Source: Anthracocystis setariae (Eukaryota; Basidiomycota; Ustilaginomycetes; Ustilaginales; Ustilaginaceae). From it: 64,000 nucleotides of DNA. Shown piece after piece: positions 10,481 through 19,950 of this stretch. The notes under the pieces were generated by a model. That model was not told the DNA's origin. It did not search any database and was given only the letters and a program-made list of their open reading frames with translations. Position 1 is the stretch's first letter; each line of letters begins with the position of its first letter. The stretch covers positions 1,178,001 to 1,242,000 of the forward strand of contig CAKMXJ010000032.1 in the NCBI GenBank assembly GCA_928724745.1, read 5' to 3'. The position numbers were made by a program, and so were the translations under genes.

Positions 10481-11763
10481 TTAGTGACCGGCTCGGCGCT
10501 GTTCGGCGATGATGTTGGTGAGGGCCTCCATCTTGCTCTTGGCACGACGAAGGGTACCTACACGACGCTTGATGAACTTGCGAGCACGCTTGTCCTTGGA
10601 GTTACGGATGAGTTCCATGGCGCGACGCTCGTAGGGAGCGAAGCCGGCAACTTCGCGGACGACGGAGCGGATGACCTTGACACGCTCGCCCTCGCGACCC
10701 TTGCGGTTGGAGGGACGGGGCGCAAGCACTCGTCGCTCGGTCTGGTGACCACGGTTGATGCCCCAAACGAGACCTAAGAGTGAGAAAGAGGCAGGGAAGG
10801 GTAAGGAGTCAGTATTGCTGGTCGAATATGGCGAGTCGGAGGGTTGGCAGCAAGAACAGAAGCAATCGGTGGCGTCGATGTCGAAAGCAGCAGCAGCAGC
10901 AGTATCATTGAGGCTCGGTCGGTTAGGCTGGCAGTCAAGTCAGGTTATCTTGTCGTCGGTAGGGTCGTTTGATATGTGGTCGAGTTGTTAGGATGCTGAG
11001 GTTGGTGTCCATCTCCTCCACGCAGGATCAACGGTCTTTGCGAACCCAGTTGGTGCAGAATACCTTCTCGACGCTCGATAGGCTGCATGCCCGATGAAAA
11101 CGATTTTTGGATGGCTGCAGCATGACCGGAGCATACGCAATATGCGATCATCTCATCGCCCTTTACCCCGCCATCATCGGTACAAGAGGAATAACTGTGT
11201 CGTGGAGATGAACGCAATGACTTCAACTCTTCGAATCCGGAACTGCATAATCATCTGGTCCAAACTGACTTGGCCCGGCAACTCCGAGATGGCTACAGGT
11301 AGTTAGCCCAACTATCCAGTATACTTCTGCCAGAAATTATACGCCGTCACTGGATTGTGAGAGTCCAACATCGAAGCATTTGAGTGGAACCTGTATGCTG
11401 AATACCATCAAAGCCATGCCGTATCTTCCCTTGCCGATCGTTCCCTGATTTCCCGTCAATACGTGACCGTCGCCTTCAAGTCCAAATCCTATCCTGCTTC
11501 CCTATATCTGCAATGTCATTGTAACTACGAGCTACCTTCATGATGTCTGCTGGTTTGTTTCCTCAAGTCGAGTTGTTTGTTGGATGTAACTGATGACTGG
11601 ATGCTGCGATGCTGATCACTTGCTGCAAATGCTATGCTGCTGCTGCTGTTGATGTTGCCAACGATTGCTGGTGGTGCTAGTGCTGGTGCTGCTGGGTAGA
11701 TGATGGATACACACCAGTACGGGCCACGCCGGCCTTGTGAGCGGGGTTAGAGGAGTTTCCCAT
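10481..11763 (-). CDS. rpl36: 60S ribosomal protein eL36 (two exons, long intron)
   Basis: This is the large-subunit ribosomal protein eL36. Exon 2 (10773-10481) encodes the conserved core, including [30 protein letters not shown] and a basic C-terminus ending RRAGH. It begins after a clean acceptor (CTTAG at 10778-10774) and adds the residues [15 protein letters not shown] upstream of the first in-frame start. I place exon 1 at 11763-11715 ([17 protein letters not shown]). It ends in ARTG with donor GTGTGT, in the phase needed to make the Gly codon, giving 113 residues in total. The ARTG-to-GL junction matches the usual eL36 N-terminus (MxRTxxxYGL type), but the extra 12 residues before it are unusual. 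The implied intron is 941 nt, long for this genome. Exon 2 is certain; exon 1 is probable. Confidence 0.82.
10774..11714 (-). other. Predicted 941-nt first intron of eL36
   Basis: This is the intron inferred between exon 1 (ending 11715) and exon 2 (starting 10773). It begins GTGTGT and ends CTTAG on the minus strand. No coding frame inside looks real. A by-eye search for C/D-box motifs gave no convincing snoRNA, but an H/ACA RNA cannot be excluded by eye. Confidence 0.6.
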
Positions 11764-12379
11764 TGTGTCGATATGTGAAGAGGTTGATGATGATCTTGAG
11801 GGATGGAGGCAAGAGGCTGATTGATTGAATCGGATGGCGACGACAACGAGCTCCTTGGCGAGCGAGAATGCGTTGGGTGAGCAGCGTGGACCAGCGTGAC
11901 TATGGCAATGGCAATGGCACATCATAGCGGCTGCCAACTTGCAATCTTCCGAGACTGGCTCTCCTGCCACCAATTTGCGATCCGTCAACACTGTGCTCTG
12001 CTGTACCGTTTGGTCCTAGCTTTGGGAATTCCTCAATCCATTCAATTACGCTGGCCCTGCTTTGAGTTAATTTTCGAATTTAGAGCCGAATTTTTTTGAG
12101 ACGCACGTGATCCTCGGCCGAGCTTTTACCAATCAGAATTTAAGATTTGTGGAAATTAGTAATCAATGCTCCCCCTGCCTGACAATTTCAGGGTCCAACA
12201 CACATCTCCACTTTTCGGAGACTTGGCCGGAAGTTTGTCGATCCATGCTACGGTAACCCCAACACGTTTGGTTGGATCCGACATCCGTGCGCAGTTCGAC
12301 ATCCTGCGTCGGCACCACCATATCTTGTTTACCTTCAGCATCGACTTTCGAGTCTCGCATCTGCCTCTGCATCTACGCC
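11764..12379. promoter_or_regulatory. Shared divergent promoter region of eL36 and the pICln-containing gene
   Basis: About 616 bp separates the two opposed start codons, so it must hold both promoters. It contains an AT-rich block around 12050-12160 and pyrimidine-rich leader sequence next to 12380. No specific binding motif was assigned. Confidence 0.45.
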
Positions 12380-14318
12380 ATGATCGGACTCGAAGAAATT
12401 TCAGCTCCTCCACCGCACGTCTCGGAGGAGCAGCTTGCTCAGCTGCAGCAAAGTACACCCGAATCGTTCGAAAGCATCCCTCCCGTCCTCCGATATCATC
12501 TTGCACAAGCGACCATCTACCTCAGTCCTTCTCCCTCATCACGGCCATCCTGTTTTGAGCAACTCAACAGAGGAGCTGCGACGAACGGGAACGTCGAACA
12601 CGAAGATGACGACGAGGAAGTCGCCGAGGTTTTCCAAACTACCGGAGAGCTCTGGCTCACTGAGCGCGAAGTAGCACTCTTAGCACCCTTAACCAACACC
12701 GGCTTTCGCCTCGGATACCCCAACGTCGCTTTGCATGCCGTCACTCGCTCTCCACCAAGCTTTCTCTCGTCCTCGACATCAAGTTTCCAAGGCTGTCTTT
12801 ATTGTCAGCTAGACGTCAGCCCAAACGCCGGCACAGCCGAAATGGGCGACGACACGGACGAGGGCGAATTTGTTGAGATGTACATCTGCACACCGGACAG
12901 CGCATCTTTGGATCAGCTCTTCGAGGCGCTCTCCCACTGTGCCTCGTTACATCCATCGGGACCTGTGGATGACGACGGTGGACACCCTTTTGCGGGTTTT
13001 GCGCCCTTTGGCACAAGTGCTTCCGGAACTCACCTCGGAGGGGACGACAACGAGGCTTACGAAGATGCCGACGACGACGACGACGACGACGACAACGGGC
13101 AAGAAACCGACGACCAAGAGCTGAGCGAAACTGGCAGGGTGAGAACTGATTTCCAGACCCCTGACTCCCGCTACCGCCCGTACTGAGGGGACTATGACTT
13201 GCTCCCTCAACAAGTCTCAAGTCAGTCTCATTGCACTCTGGCTGACCACAAACGCTCGTCTCGCACCTTTGATCCGTGTACAGCGCAATCTCGCACACCT
13301 CGAAAGCGTCATGCAGTGGCCCGACTCGGACGACGGAGTGGAAACTCCTTCTCTGATCGGCGAGGACAGCATCGCCCCAAGCAGGACTCTGGCGGACAAA
13401 AGCAATGCAACAAACACACTCATTCTCTCAAACCTACCGGTCGAATTCTTCATCCCGCAGATTTGCTCGCTGCTGCTCTCCCTACTCAATACATATGGTC
13501 CGATGGTGCGCTGGACACCTCTCCCTTCTGTTGGCCGCGCCGTAGTGATCTTCGAGGACCCGGAGGGTGCTGCGACGGCCAAGGCTGGTCTGGACCGCTT
13601 GGTGTTGCCGTTTGAAGACAGTGACGTGCAGGGAGTCGAGAGAGCGTCGGATGAGGACGATGGGACCATCCTCCGCGCCATCTTTGGTCCAGTCACAGAT
13701 CCATCAGCTGAGCCAGAGACATTAGCAGTCCCGACTACGGACAAAAACTTTTTGATCTCTCCACCAGGCAGCCCACCTGTTGGTTGGGAGCCGATCCGAG
13801 AAGACCCGCCCAATCGGGACACGCTGGCCGACGACTTGATGAAGGCTCTCGCCGACTTACGCGATACAGGCAGCCATATTGAATCGCACCAGCCTCAAAT
13901 CTGGGGAGAACCGAGATCGGAACAACACGCGACAGGAAGCAGAAGTGAAGGCGCAGGGACGCCCGAGGTGATCATCGCACCCAGCACAGCTCCAGCGATG
14001 CGAAACATGCAACCTGCATGGCTCAGAGGGCGTGAGGAGCAGCCCGATCCAGAGGGTGAAATCGAGTTGCCAGGCGTGACGGTACAGTCGTTTGATGGAG
14101 ACAGCGCAGATGACAACGGTGGAGCCAAGTTGTATCATGGATTCAGCATCAGCTCAGTCAAAGCCACAGTTGATTCGATGCGCGGCCCAGTTCGCCTTGG
14201 TGGTCCCAGCGGTGGTCTCGGCGATGGACTTGGCGGTTCACTTAGTGGTGGGGGCAGTAAGATCACTCCAACTAGTCGACCTCCTCTCAACAACAATGAC
14301 TTTCAAGATTCATCATAA
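12380..14318 (+). CDS. pICln (methylosome subunit) joined in frame to calcipressin (RCAN)
   Basis: The first part starts at ATG 12380 and matches pICln, the PH-like Sm-protein assembly chaperone of the PRMT5 methylosome. It shows GELWLTEREVALLAP, GFRLGYPNVALHAVTR, LYCQLD, LFEALSHCASLHP and an acidic stretch. Unspliced, it stops at 13186. A good intron (donor at 13139-13140 after AGG, CTGAC branch site, acceptor CAG at 13281-13283) instead continues GR|RNLAHLESVMQWPDSDD. This resembles the last helix of pICln (human AEGQATLERLEGML). The same frame then runs without a stop into calcipressin: an RRM-like fold (NTLILSNLPVEFF...) and the hallmark KNFLISPPGSPPVGW. Exons 12380-13138 and 13284-14318 give 597 residues. 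Alternatively, calcipressin may be translated separately from ATG 13311. Both domain calls are strong; the single-protein model is inference. Confidence 0.8.
13139..13283 (+). other. Predicted 145-nt intron that decides between pICln alone and pICln-calcipressin
   Basis: The donor GTGAGA lies at 13139, a GCTGAC branch-like site about 40 nt before the end, and the acceptor is GTACAG ending at 13283. Removing it keeps the frame and restores the pICln C-terminal helix. Retaining it ends translation at the TGA at 13184-13186. Confidence 0.7.
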
Positions 14319-15112
14319 GAACATCCTTCCTCCGTTGAACCCCAGACCTTCACTCTTGTAATTGTTGCCCGATCATACCCAGTCCGCCATCGCGTGTCGG
14401 ACTAAAGCCGTACGAAATATGGACGATTGATTTCTGTTTTAGCCGCGGGCCAACTTCTCTTTTCGGAAACTCGGTGGAAATTACGGTTCAGCATTGCACC
14501 AACAAACGCTTTCAGGCGCTTAAGCACAGGGACACTGCAGGCAAAGCAAGATCGAGCCAGGAGAAAACCCAGGCAGGGTCCATACGCGAAAAAAATGTCC
14601 ATCTGGTCACAGCTGCATGCAGCTTCATGTGCCAAAATGAGCCGGATTCTGGCAGAGCTCGTCATAGCTGCACGCAATCCACGCACTTTTGGGCGGAGTC
14701 CAAGTGTGCAACAAGATACAGAATGATTGCTTTACTGGGCTGCTCACGATCGTGCGACCAGCGGGTACAGCAGCAGTGGCAGCAGGAGAAGCAAGATCCT
14801 GCATGATCCGCGGCTTAACCCTCCATCAATCCCGAAATTGAACCGCTCGCGATCAATCCTTGCGAATCTTGCCAGACTTGGGTCTGTCTGGAGAGGGGCC
14901 AGATTGTTTCGCGCTCTTTGAAAGATCATATAAGTAGCCAGCAGCTCGTGGGTTGATTTCTGCTTGTGAACATCTTCCATCGGCACACTTGCTCTTCCTT
15001 GAAGCATATATACAGGTAGTTGATACACAAGCCACCTCAAGGTCAAGCTCCGTCTCCCTGCCTCTGTCCTGCTGCTGCTGCTGCTGCTGCTGCTTGTTGT
15101 TCTTCCTCCACG
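14319..15112. other. Intergenic region upstream of the choline-oxidase-like gene, with a CTG repeat
   Basis: This 794-bp tandem spacer contains a run of eight CTG units at about 15069-15093, directly before the chosen ATG. If translation began at the upstream in-frame ATG at 15020, this repeat would encode poly-Ala. I treat it as leader sequence. Confidence 0.5.
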
Positions 15113-16897
15113 ATGACACCCAAGCCTAACCCATCCAAACAGGTCCACGGCCAGACGGTCGAGGACCACCCGGCTAATCCCAATGCCACTTCTTCTTCTT
15201 CTTCTTCGGGCCCTTCCGCCCGTGAGCGTCTCGCCGCGCTCGCATCGCACCTGCTGCCTGGCGGAAACACCGAGTTCGACTATGTCATCGTCGGTGGTGG
15301 TACTGCCGGTGCAGTTCTTGCCAATCGTCTCACCGAGGACCGAAATGTAAGCGTTGCTGTCATCGAAGGCGGTCCGTCCGATGTGGGCAACGATATGGTC
15401 CTTGATCTCAGGCGCTGGCTTGAGATGCTGGGTTCCGACCTCGATTACGACTACCCCACTGTGACACAGCCCCGTGGCAACTCGTTCATCCGTCACTCCA
15501 GGGCCAGGGTTCTCGGTGGTTGCTCGTCGCACAACACGCTGATCTCGTTCCGCCCCTTCAATGAGGATCTCGATGACTGGTCGAACAACTACGGCTGCCC
15601 CAGCTGGTCGGCCAGCTCCGTCCAGCCCTATGGAGACAGGCTCAAGATGAACATCGTGCCTGTTGCGCCTCAGCAGAGGAACCAGGTGGCACGGGATTGG
15701 GTGGAGGCCTCTTCCAGGGCGACTGGTGCGCCTGTGCTCGAGGACCTCAACGCTCACATCGTGCACAGGGGAGGCTTCCAGAAGGCCGTCGGATTTTTCG
15801 ACATCGCCTACGACCCTTACTCGGGCCAGAGGAGCAGTGCCTCGGTTGCTTACTTGCACCCCATCATGCCGCACGGTCCCTACAAGCGTCACAACTTGCA
15901 CCTCTTCCTCGAGACTTGGGCTACCAGTCTCGACTATCACCCGCAGGACTCGAACAAGGTCACGGGTGTCAAGGTGACCACCAAGCACGGTCTGCACAAG
16001 ACGCTCACTGCACGCAACGAAGTGATTCTGTGTGCTGGTGCCATCGACACTCCGCGACTGCTGCTGCACTCTGGTATCGGACCTCGAAAGGATCTCGAGG
16101 CGCTGGGACTGGCGTGCAAGCACGATGTTCCAGGCGTTGGTGAGAATCTTACTGACCACCCTGAATCCATCGTCATGTGGGAAACGCGCGACACGCCTCC
16201 CGAGACCGTCATGTCTTCGGATGCCGGTCTCTTCCTGCGCGTGCTGCCGTCGGACGCTGAACCCAACCCGCACCCTGGTCCGGATCTCATGTTCCACATC
16301 TACCAGGTTCCATTTGCGGACAACACGGAGCGTATGGGCTACCCGCGTCCCAAACACGCCATCTGCATGACTCCCAACATTTGCCGCTCGCAAGCACGAG
16401 GCAAGGTGAGTCTCGCCTCGGCCAACCCGAAAGACAAGCCGCTGCTCGACTTTAAATACTTTGAAGATGCCAACAATTACGACGAGCGCATCCTGATTGA
16501 GGGTGTCAAGTGGGCGCGAAAGATTGCCGAGCAGAGTCCGTTTAAGGAGCATCTGGTGCAGGAGATCGCGCCGGGTTCCAAGATTCAGAGCGACAAGGAT
16601 ATCGGCGAGTATGCGAGGAGGGCAGCGCACACGGTGTACCATCCGGCGGGAACGTGCAGGATGGGCACGCCGAGTGCCAAATTCGGCGGTAACGGCAACG
16701 ACGAATCCGTAGTGGTCGATGAGAAGGATCTTAGCATAGTCGGATTGAGAGGCGTCAGAGTATGCGACGCAAGTATCCTGCCCACTCTTCCGACAATCAA
16801 CCCTATGCTCACCATCTTGATGGTCGCAGAGAGAGCTGCCGAACTCATCCGCAACGACGCTTGGGAAAACGGTGTCAGGAAAGTCAACTACCACTAA
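15113..16897 (+). CDS. GMC oxidoreductase, choline oxidase type
   Basis: This 594-residue FAD enzyme of the glucose-methanol-choline family has no signal peptide. The Rossmann motif GGGTAG is at about residues 61-66. The segment GNSFIRHSRARVLGGCSSHN contains H140, equivalent to the His that binds FAD covalently in Arthrobacter choline oxidase (H99). DHPES, the catalytic His H510 in YHPAGTCRM and N563 in INPML match E312, H466 and N510 of that enzyme. These matches are from memory of the family, not a computed alignment. Choline oxidase turns choline into glycine betaine, so a role in betaine formation or choline use is likely. The ATG at 15113 was preferred to 15020 because the latter adds only a repeat-encoded poly-Ala stretch. 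It is convergent with the capping protein gene. Confidence 0.88.
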   Translation: MTPKPNPSKQVHGQTVEDHPANPNATSSSSSSGPSARERLAALASHLLPGGNTEFDYVIVGGGTAGAVLANRLTEDRNVSVAVIEGGPSDVGNDMVLDLRRWLEMLGSDLDYDYPTVTQPRGNSFIRHSRARVLGGCSSHNTLISFRPFNEDLDDWSNNYGCPSWSASSVQPYGDRLKMNIVPVAPQQRNQVARDWVEASSRATGAPVLEDLNAHIVHRGGFQKAVGFFDIAYDPYSGQRSSASVAYLHPIMPHGPYKRHNLHLFLETWATSLDYHPQDSNKVTGVKVTTKHGLHKTLTARNEVILCAGAIDTPRLLLHSGIGPRKDLEALGLACKHDVPGVGENLTDHPESIVMWETRDTPPETVMSSDAGLFLRVLPSDAEPNPHPGPDLMFHIYQVPFADNTERMGYPRPKHAICMTPNICRSQARGKVSLASANPKDKPLLDFKYFEDANNYDERILIEGVKWARKIAEQSPFKEHLVQEIAPGSKIQSDKDIGEYARRAAHTVYHPAGTCRMGTPSAKFGGNGNDESVVVDEKDLSIVGLRGVRVCDASILPTLPTINPMLTILMVAERAAELIRNDAWENGVRKVNYH

Positions 16898-17047
16898 ACC
16901 AAGAAGATGTGACTGTACATCGCCCATCCATCATGCCACGAATCTCGAAACATAATCCCTCTTGTATGTGTGTGTCTTTGGCATTGCATTGCGAATCAGA
17001 CCAGTAACGTGAGAGCCATTATTATTATCGTTTTTTTTTTGTTTTTT

Positions 17048-18145
17048 TTAAGCACGCGAAAGCTCGTCACCGAGCTTGTAGTTGAGCACCTTGTCCCAAT
17101 CGACCTTTTGCCTTGTTAGGGGCAGTTGTCTTCGGAGCGCCTTGAACGCTTTCTCGGCGAGTTGGTCGTAGGTGGCATTGAGGGCGTGCTGGTAGGCGTC
17201 TTCGTGGGCTGCGATGAGTTTGGCGACCTGTTTGGCGAGGGCGGTTGGATCTGAGGATGCGATAGTGGGCAGTTGGAATGTGCGCGGTTTGGCGGCATTG
17301 AGTTGGACGTTGCCGTTTTCAAAGTAGTGCACCTGGACGGAGAGGGTGGAGGTTAATGTGTTTGCTTCCGGGTCCAGGATGTAGGACGCGCGCCATCGAC
17401 CCGACCAGAAGTTGGAAAGGTTGAAACGGTTGCCGACATGGTGTATCGCGTATGTCGTCTTCGGTGGTTCCTTGGGTTCCTCAGTGGGCTTCGACGACTC
17501 GGCAGCATCCTCGTCCATCTCTTTGGCGCTTTCGGTCTCGTCTTCTTTGGCGCGCTCTTCTGCCTGTTCGTGCGGTTCGAGCGAGGTGACAGTCGATGCA
17601 GGGTCCTTGGCATCTTCGACTGCGGCCTTTTGCAACTTGTCTGCAAGCGCGGCCGCATCCTGCACGGGCACGCTTGAGACTGCGAAAACACTGCTCACTC
17701 CATCCGGATAGCGATCGCGAACATACTCATCCACAGCTCTCTCGAGTGCATCGCGCTGCGCCTGGATATCCTTGTGGAGAGCCGGTGCGTCCTTGATCTC
17801 GCTGGTGGTGCGCTTGACGTGGTCGAAGAGGAAAGACTTTTGCGCTTTCGGGTGAATGTATCGCTTGACTCCGGGGGCTTCATCTGCACTTGGAAGCTGG
17901 CCCGCTTGGCAGATGATCACGGCCTCTTTGGAGGATTCAATCGTGGCGGTGACGAGTTGCTCAGTGTTGTACTGCTCGAGTGCGACAGCGGCGGCGGCTT
18001 GAAGGGTGGCATCGTCGATGTTGTCCGAGGCGTTCGATTCGGCGTCAAAGAGGATGCCGCGAAGATCGTGGTAGACCTGCGAGGTTTGGCCCGGAGGAGA
18101 CTGGACCAAAAGCGAACATGCTTCTTGCAAGCGGGAGGATGACAT
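17048..18145 (-). CDS. cap1: F-actin-capping protein subunit alpha
   Basis: This is the alpha subunit of the CapZ heterodimer that caps actin barbed ends. The 365-residue product starts MSSSRLQEACSLLVQSPPGQ and contains YIHPKAQKSFLFDH, NRFNLSNFWSGRWRASYIL and VQVHYFENGNVQL, and ends KVLNYKLGDELSRA, all typical of the family. It is about 100 residues longer than the yeast subunit because of a Glu/Lys/Asp-rich insertion around residues 175-240. In-frame coding continues 46 codons upstream (to 18283), which could encode a longer form, but the conserved protein begins at 18145. Its 3' end is 150 bp from that of the choline oxidase gene. Confidence 0.93.
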   Translation of the reverse strand: MSSSRLQEACSLLVQSPPGQTSQVYHDLRGILFDAESNASDNIDDATLQAAAAVALEQYNTEQLVTATIESSKEAVIICQAGQLPSADEAPGVKRYIHPKAQKSFLFDHVKRTTSEIKDAPALHKDIQAQRDALERAVDEYVRDRYPDGVSSVFAVSSVPVQDAAALADKLQKAAVEDAKDPASTVTSLEPHEQAEERAKEDETESAKEMDEDAAESSKPTEEPKEPPKTTYAIHHVGNRFNLSNFWSGRWRASYILDPEANTLTSTLSVQVHYFENGNVQLNAAKPRTFQLPTIASSDPTALAKQVAKLIAAHEDAYQHALNATYDQLAEKAFKALRRQLPLTRQKVDWDKVLNYKLGDELSRA

Positions 18146-18673
18146 GCTGAACGACGACCGTGAGGGACGGATGTGGGATGCGATCACGGTGGAGGTGTGA
18201 TGGCACACTTTGCCGTTGAGTAAGCGTACTTGGATGCGTGTTGTCGAAAGAGAGTTGGTCTGTGCTTGCATTATTGACTGCATCGCAACATTCGCAATTC
18301 GCTCCTATCTCCTCATCGGGTAGTCCCGATCAATAATTGCATTTTTCGTACCTCCATTTTCAAAGGTTATAAATAATTTCACACTACAACATACCGAAGA
18401 GAGTGGGATATTCTAATTTGACGATCTTCGGCTGATCCGTGTGTCAAGGAACACCGCATACTAATTGTTTGTTTCCAGATGATCTTGTCCACGGAGCAGC
18501 ACGGTTATGCAGAACAGGAAACGACCATTTCGACCACTCAATCGACCCACCAACCTCACACATCGTGCCTCTCCACAGACAGACCATTCATCTACCGTAT
18601 ATAACCCACCGCAATACTCTCCTGGCTTCTAATCACCTCCAACCACCACCAATCGCAGAAGATCGAAATTACC
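18146..18673. promoter_or_regulatory. Divergent promoter region between cap alpha and the PBP-fold gene
   Basis: About 530 bp separates two opposed starts. It contains an AT-rich stretch at 18325-18420 and CA-rich leader sequence before 18674. No defined element was assigned. Confidence 0.4.
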
Positions 18674-19742
18674 ATGACCGAGAAACTTCGAGTAGGATAC
18701 GTCCCCGAGCACTTTGCTGCTCCCCTGCTCAAGCTTGCCGAGACACATTGGGTGAGTAGCCTACCCTTTCGTCGAATTTGACCCTAGAGCCTTAGATTCA
18801 CAGCTGACCTCGTTCGCTTCGTTTGGATGCTAACAGGGAAAGGAGCATATTGAGCTGGTCCTACAGCCATCGGGGACTGGACAGATGCTCACCTCGCTTG
18901 ATGCCTCCCAATCTGGCGGACAAAAGATCGATATCGCCGTCGCCCTTACAGAGGCCCTCATCACGGGCATTGCCAAGGGTCGAAAGGACTACCTGCTCGT
19001 TGGATCGTATGTGCGCACCTCTCTCAATTGGGCCGTGATCACAGGTACTACCCCTTACGCCGCCTCGTACAACTCGATTTCAGACCTCAAGAACACCGCC
19101 ATCGGCATCTCTCGCATCGGCTCCGGCTCACAGATCATGGCATCCGTCATGGCTCTCCAGCACAATTGGGGTGATGGCGAGATCGAATTTAAAGTCAACG
19201 ACACATTCCAGAACCTCCGAGACGGAGTTAATGGCAAACAAGGAGCTGAGACGAGCTGTTTCATGTGGGAATGGTACACCACCAAACCGTACGCAGACAG
19301 TGGAGAAGTGCGCTTCATCGGTAACGTCCCCACCCCTTGGCCTAGCTGGACCATCGCTGCCAGCAAAAACACCGCACTCCACCCTGACGACACCCGATCC
19401 CAGACCCTCGACGACTTCTTGCAACGTCTGCAGCAGAGTATCAAGACATTCGCGAATCCCGAGACCAGGAAGAGCGGCGAGGTGAGGGACTTTATCGTCA
19501 ACCACCATGGGTATAAGGTCGAAGACGTCGAGTCTTGGCTCGAAACCGTCCGTTGGGCCGGCGAAGAAACTCCCAACCCGCACAAACTCACTGTGCCAAC
19601 CACTGGACAGAACACAAACACTCAAACCATCTCTACCGCGACAGTCCAGCAGACGCTCAAACTGCTCGAAAAGGCAGGCGTTGTCAAGTCCGACATCGAC
19701 CCTGCCCTGTTCGTCGACACCCAACACCGTCTCGTCGCCTAA
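18674..19742 (+). CDS. Periplasmic-binding-protein-fold protein, Ca3427/NMT1-THI5-like
   Basis: Exon 1 (18674-18751) encodes MTEKLRVGYVPEHFAAPLLK and the next six residues up to a GTGAGT donor. Exon 2 (18837-19742, after acceptor TAACAG) completes 327 residues in frame. The protein resembles the fungal family typified by Candida albicans Ca3427, with the type II periplasmic-binding fold of nitrate, sulfonate and thiamine-precursor binding proteins. Visible elements are LQPSGTGQMLTSLDASQSG, DIAVALTEALITGIAKG, YAASYNSISDLKNT, GISRIGSGSQIMA and FMWEWYTTKPY. There is no signal peptide or transmembrane segment, so it is probably cytosolic. The ligand and role are unknown. The intron is 85 nt. It is convergent with the MAP kinase gene. 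Confidence 0.85.
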
Positions 19743-19950
19743 CCTCCCCATTCGTCACTCATCCAAGCATCAATCCTGACCCGTTCCATATGCAATGCAA
19801 AGTGGAGAGCTGAGATCATGAGATAGAAAAACCAGAGGTTCGATAAAGCTAAAATTTTTTTGAAAGTGATAAAGAAAACAAAAGGAAAGCGTTACAAAAG
19901 GGGGCGGGGGTTGGGGAAGTTTCAATGGATGGCAAGGCGGTTTGAGGAAT

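Noticed and set aside
15020..15112. Upstream in-frame start adding 31 residues to the choline-oxidase-like protein
   Set aside because: The extra residues are mainly a poly-Ala run from a CTG repeat; conserved sequence begins after 15113.
14744..16927. 727-codon open frame antisense to the choline-oxidase-like gene
   Set aside because: A shadow of the C/G-biased third codon positions of the real gene. It shows no protein-like domains and is His/Arg/Val-heavy.
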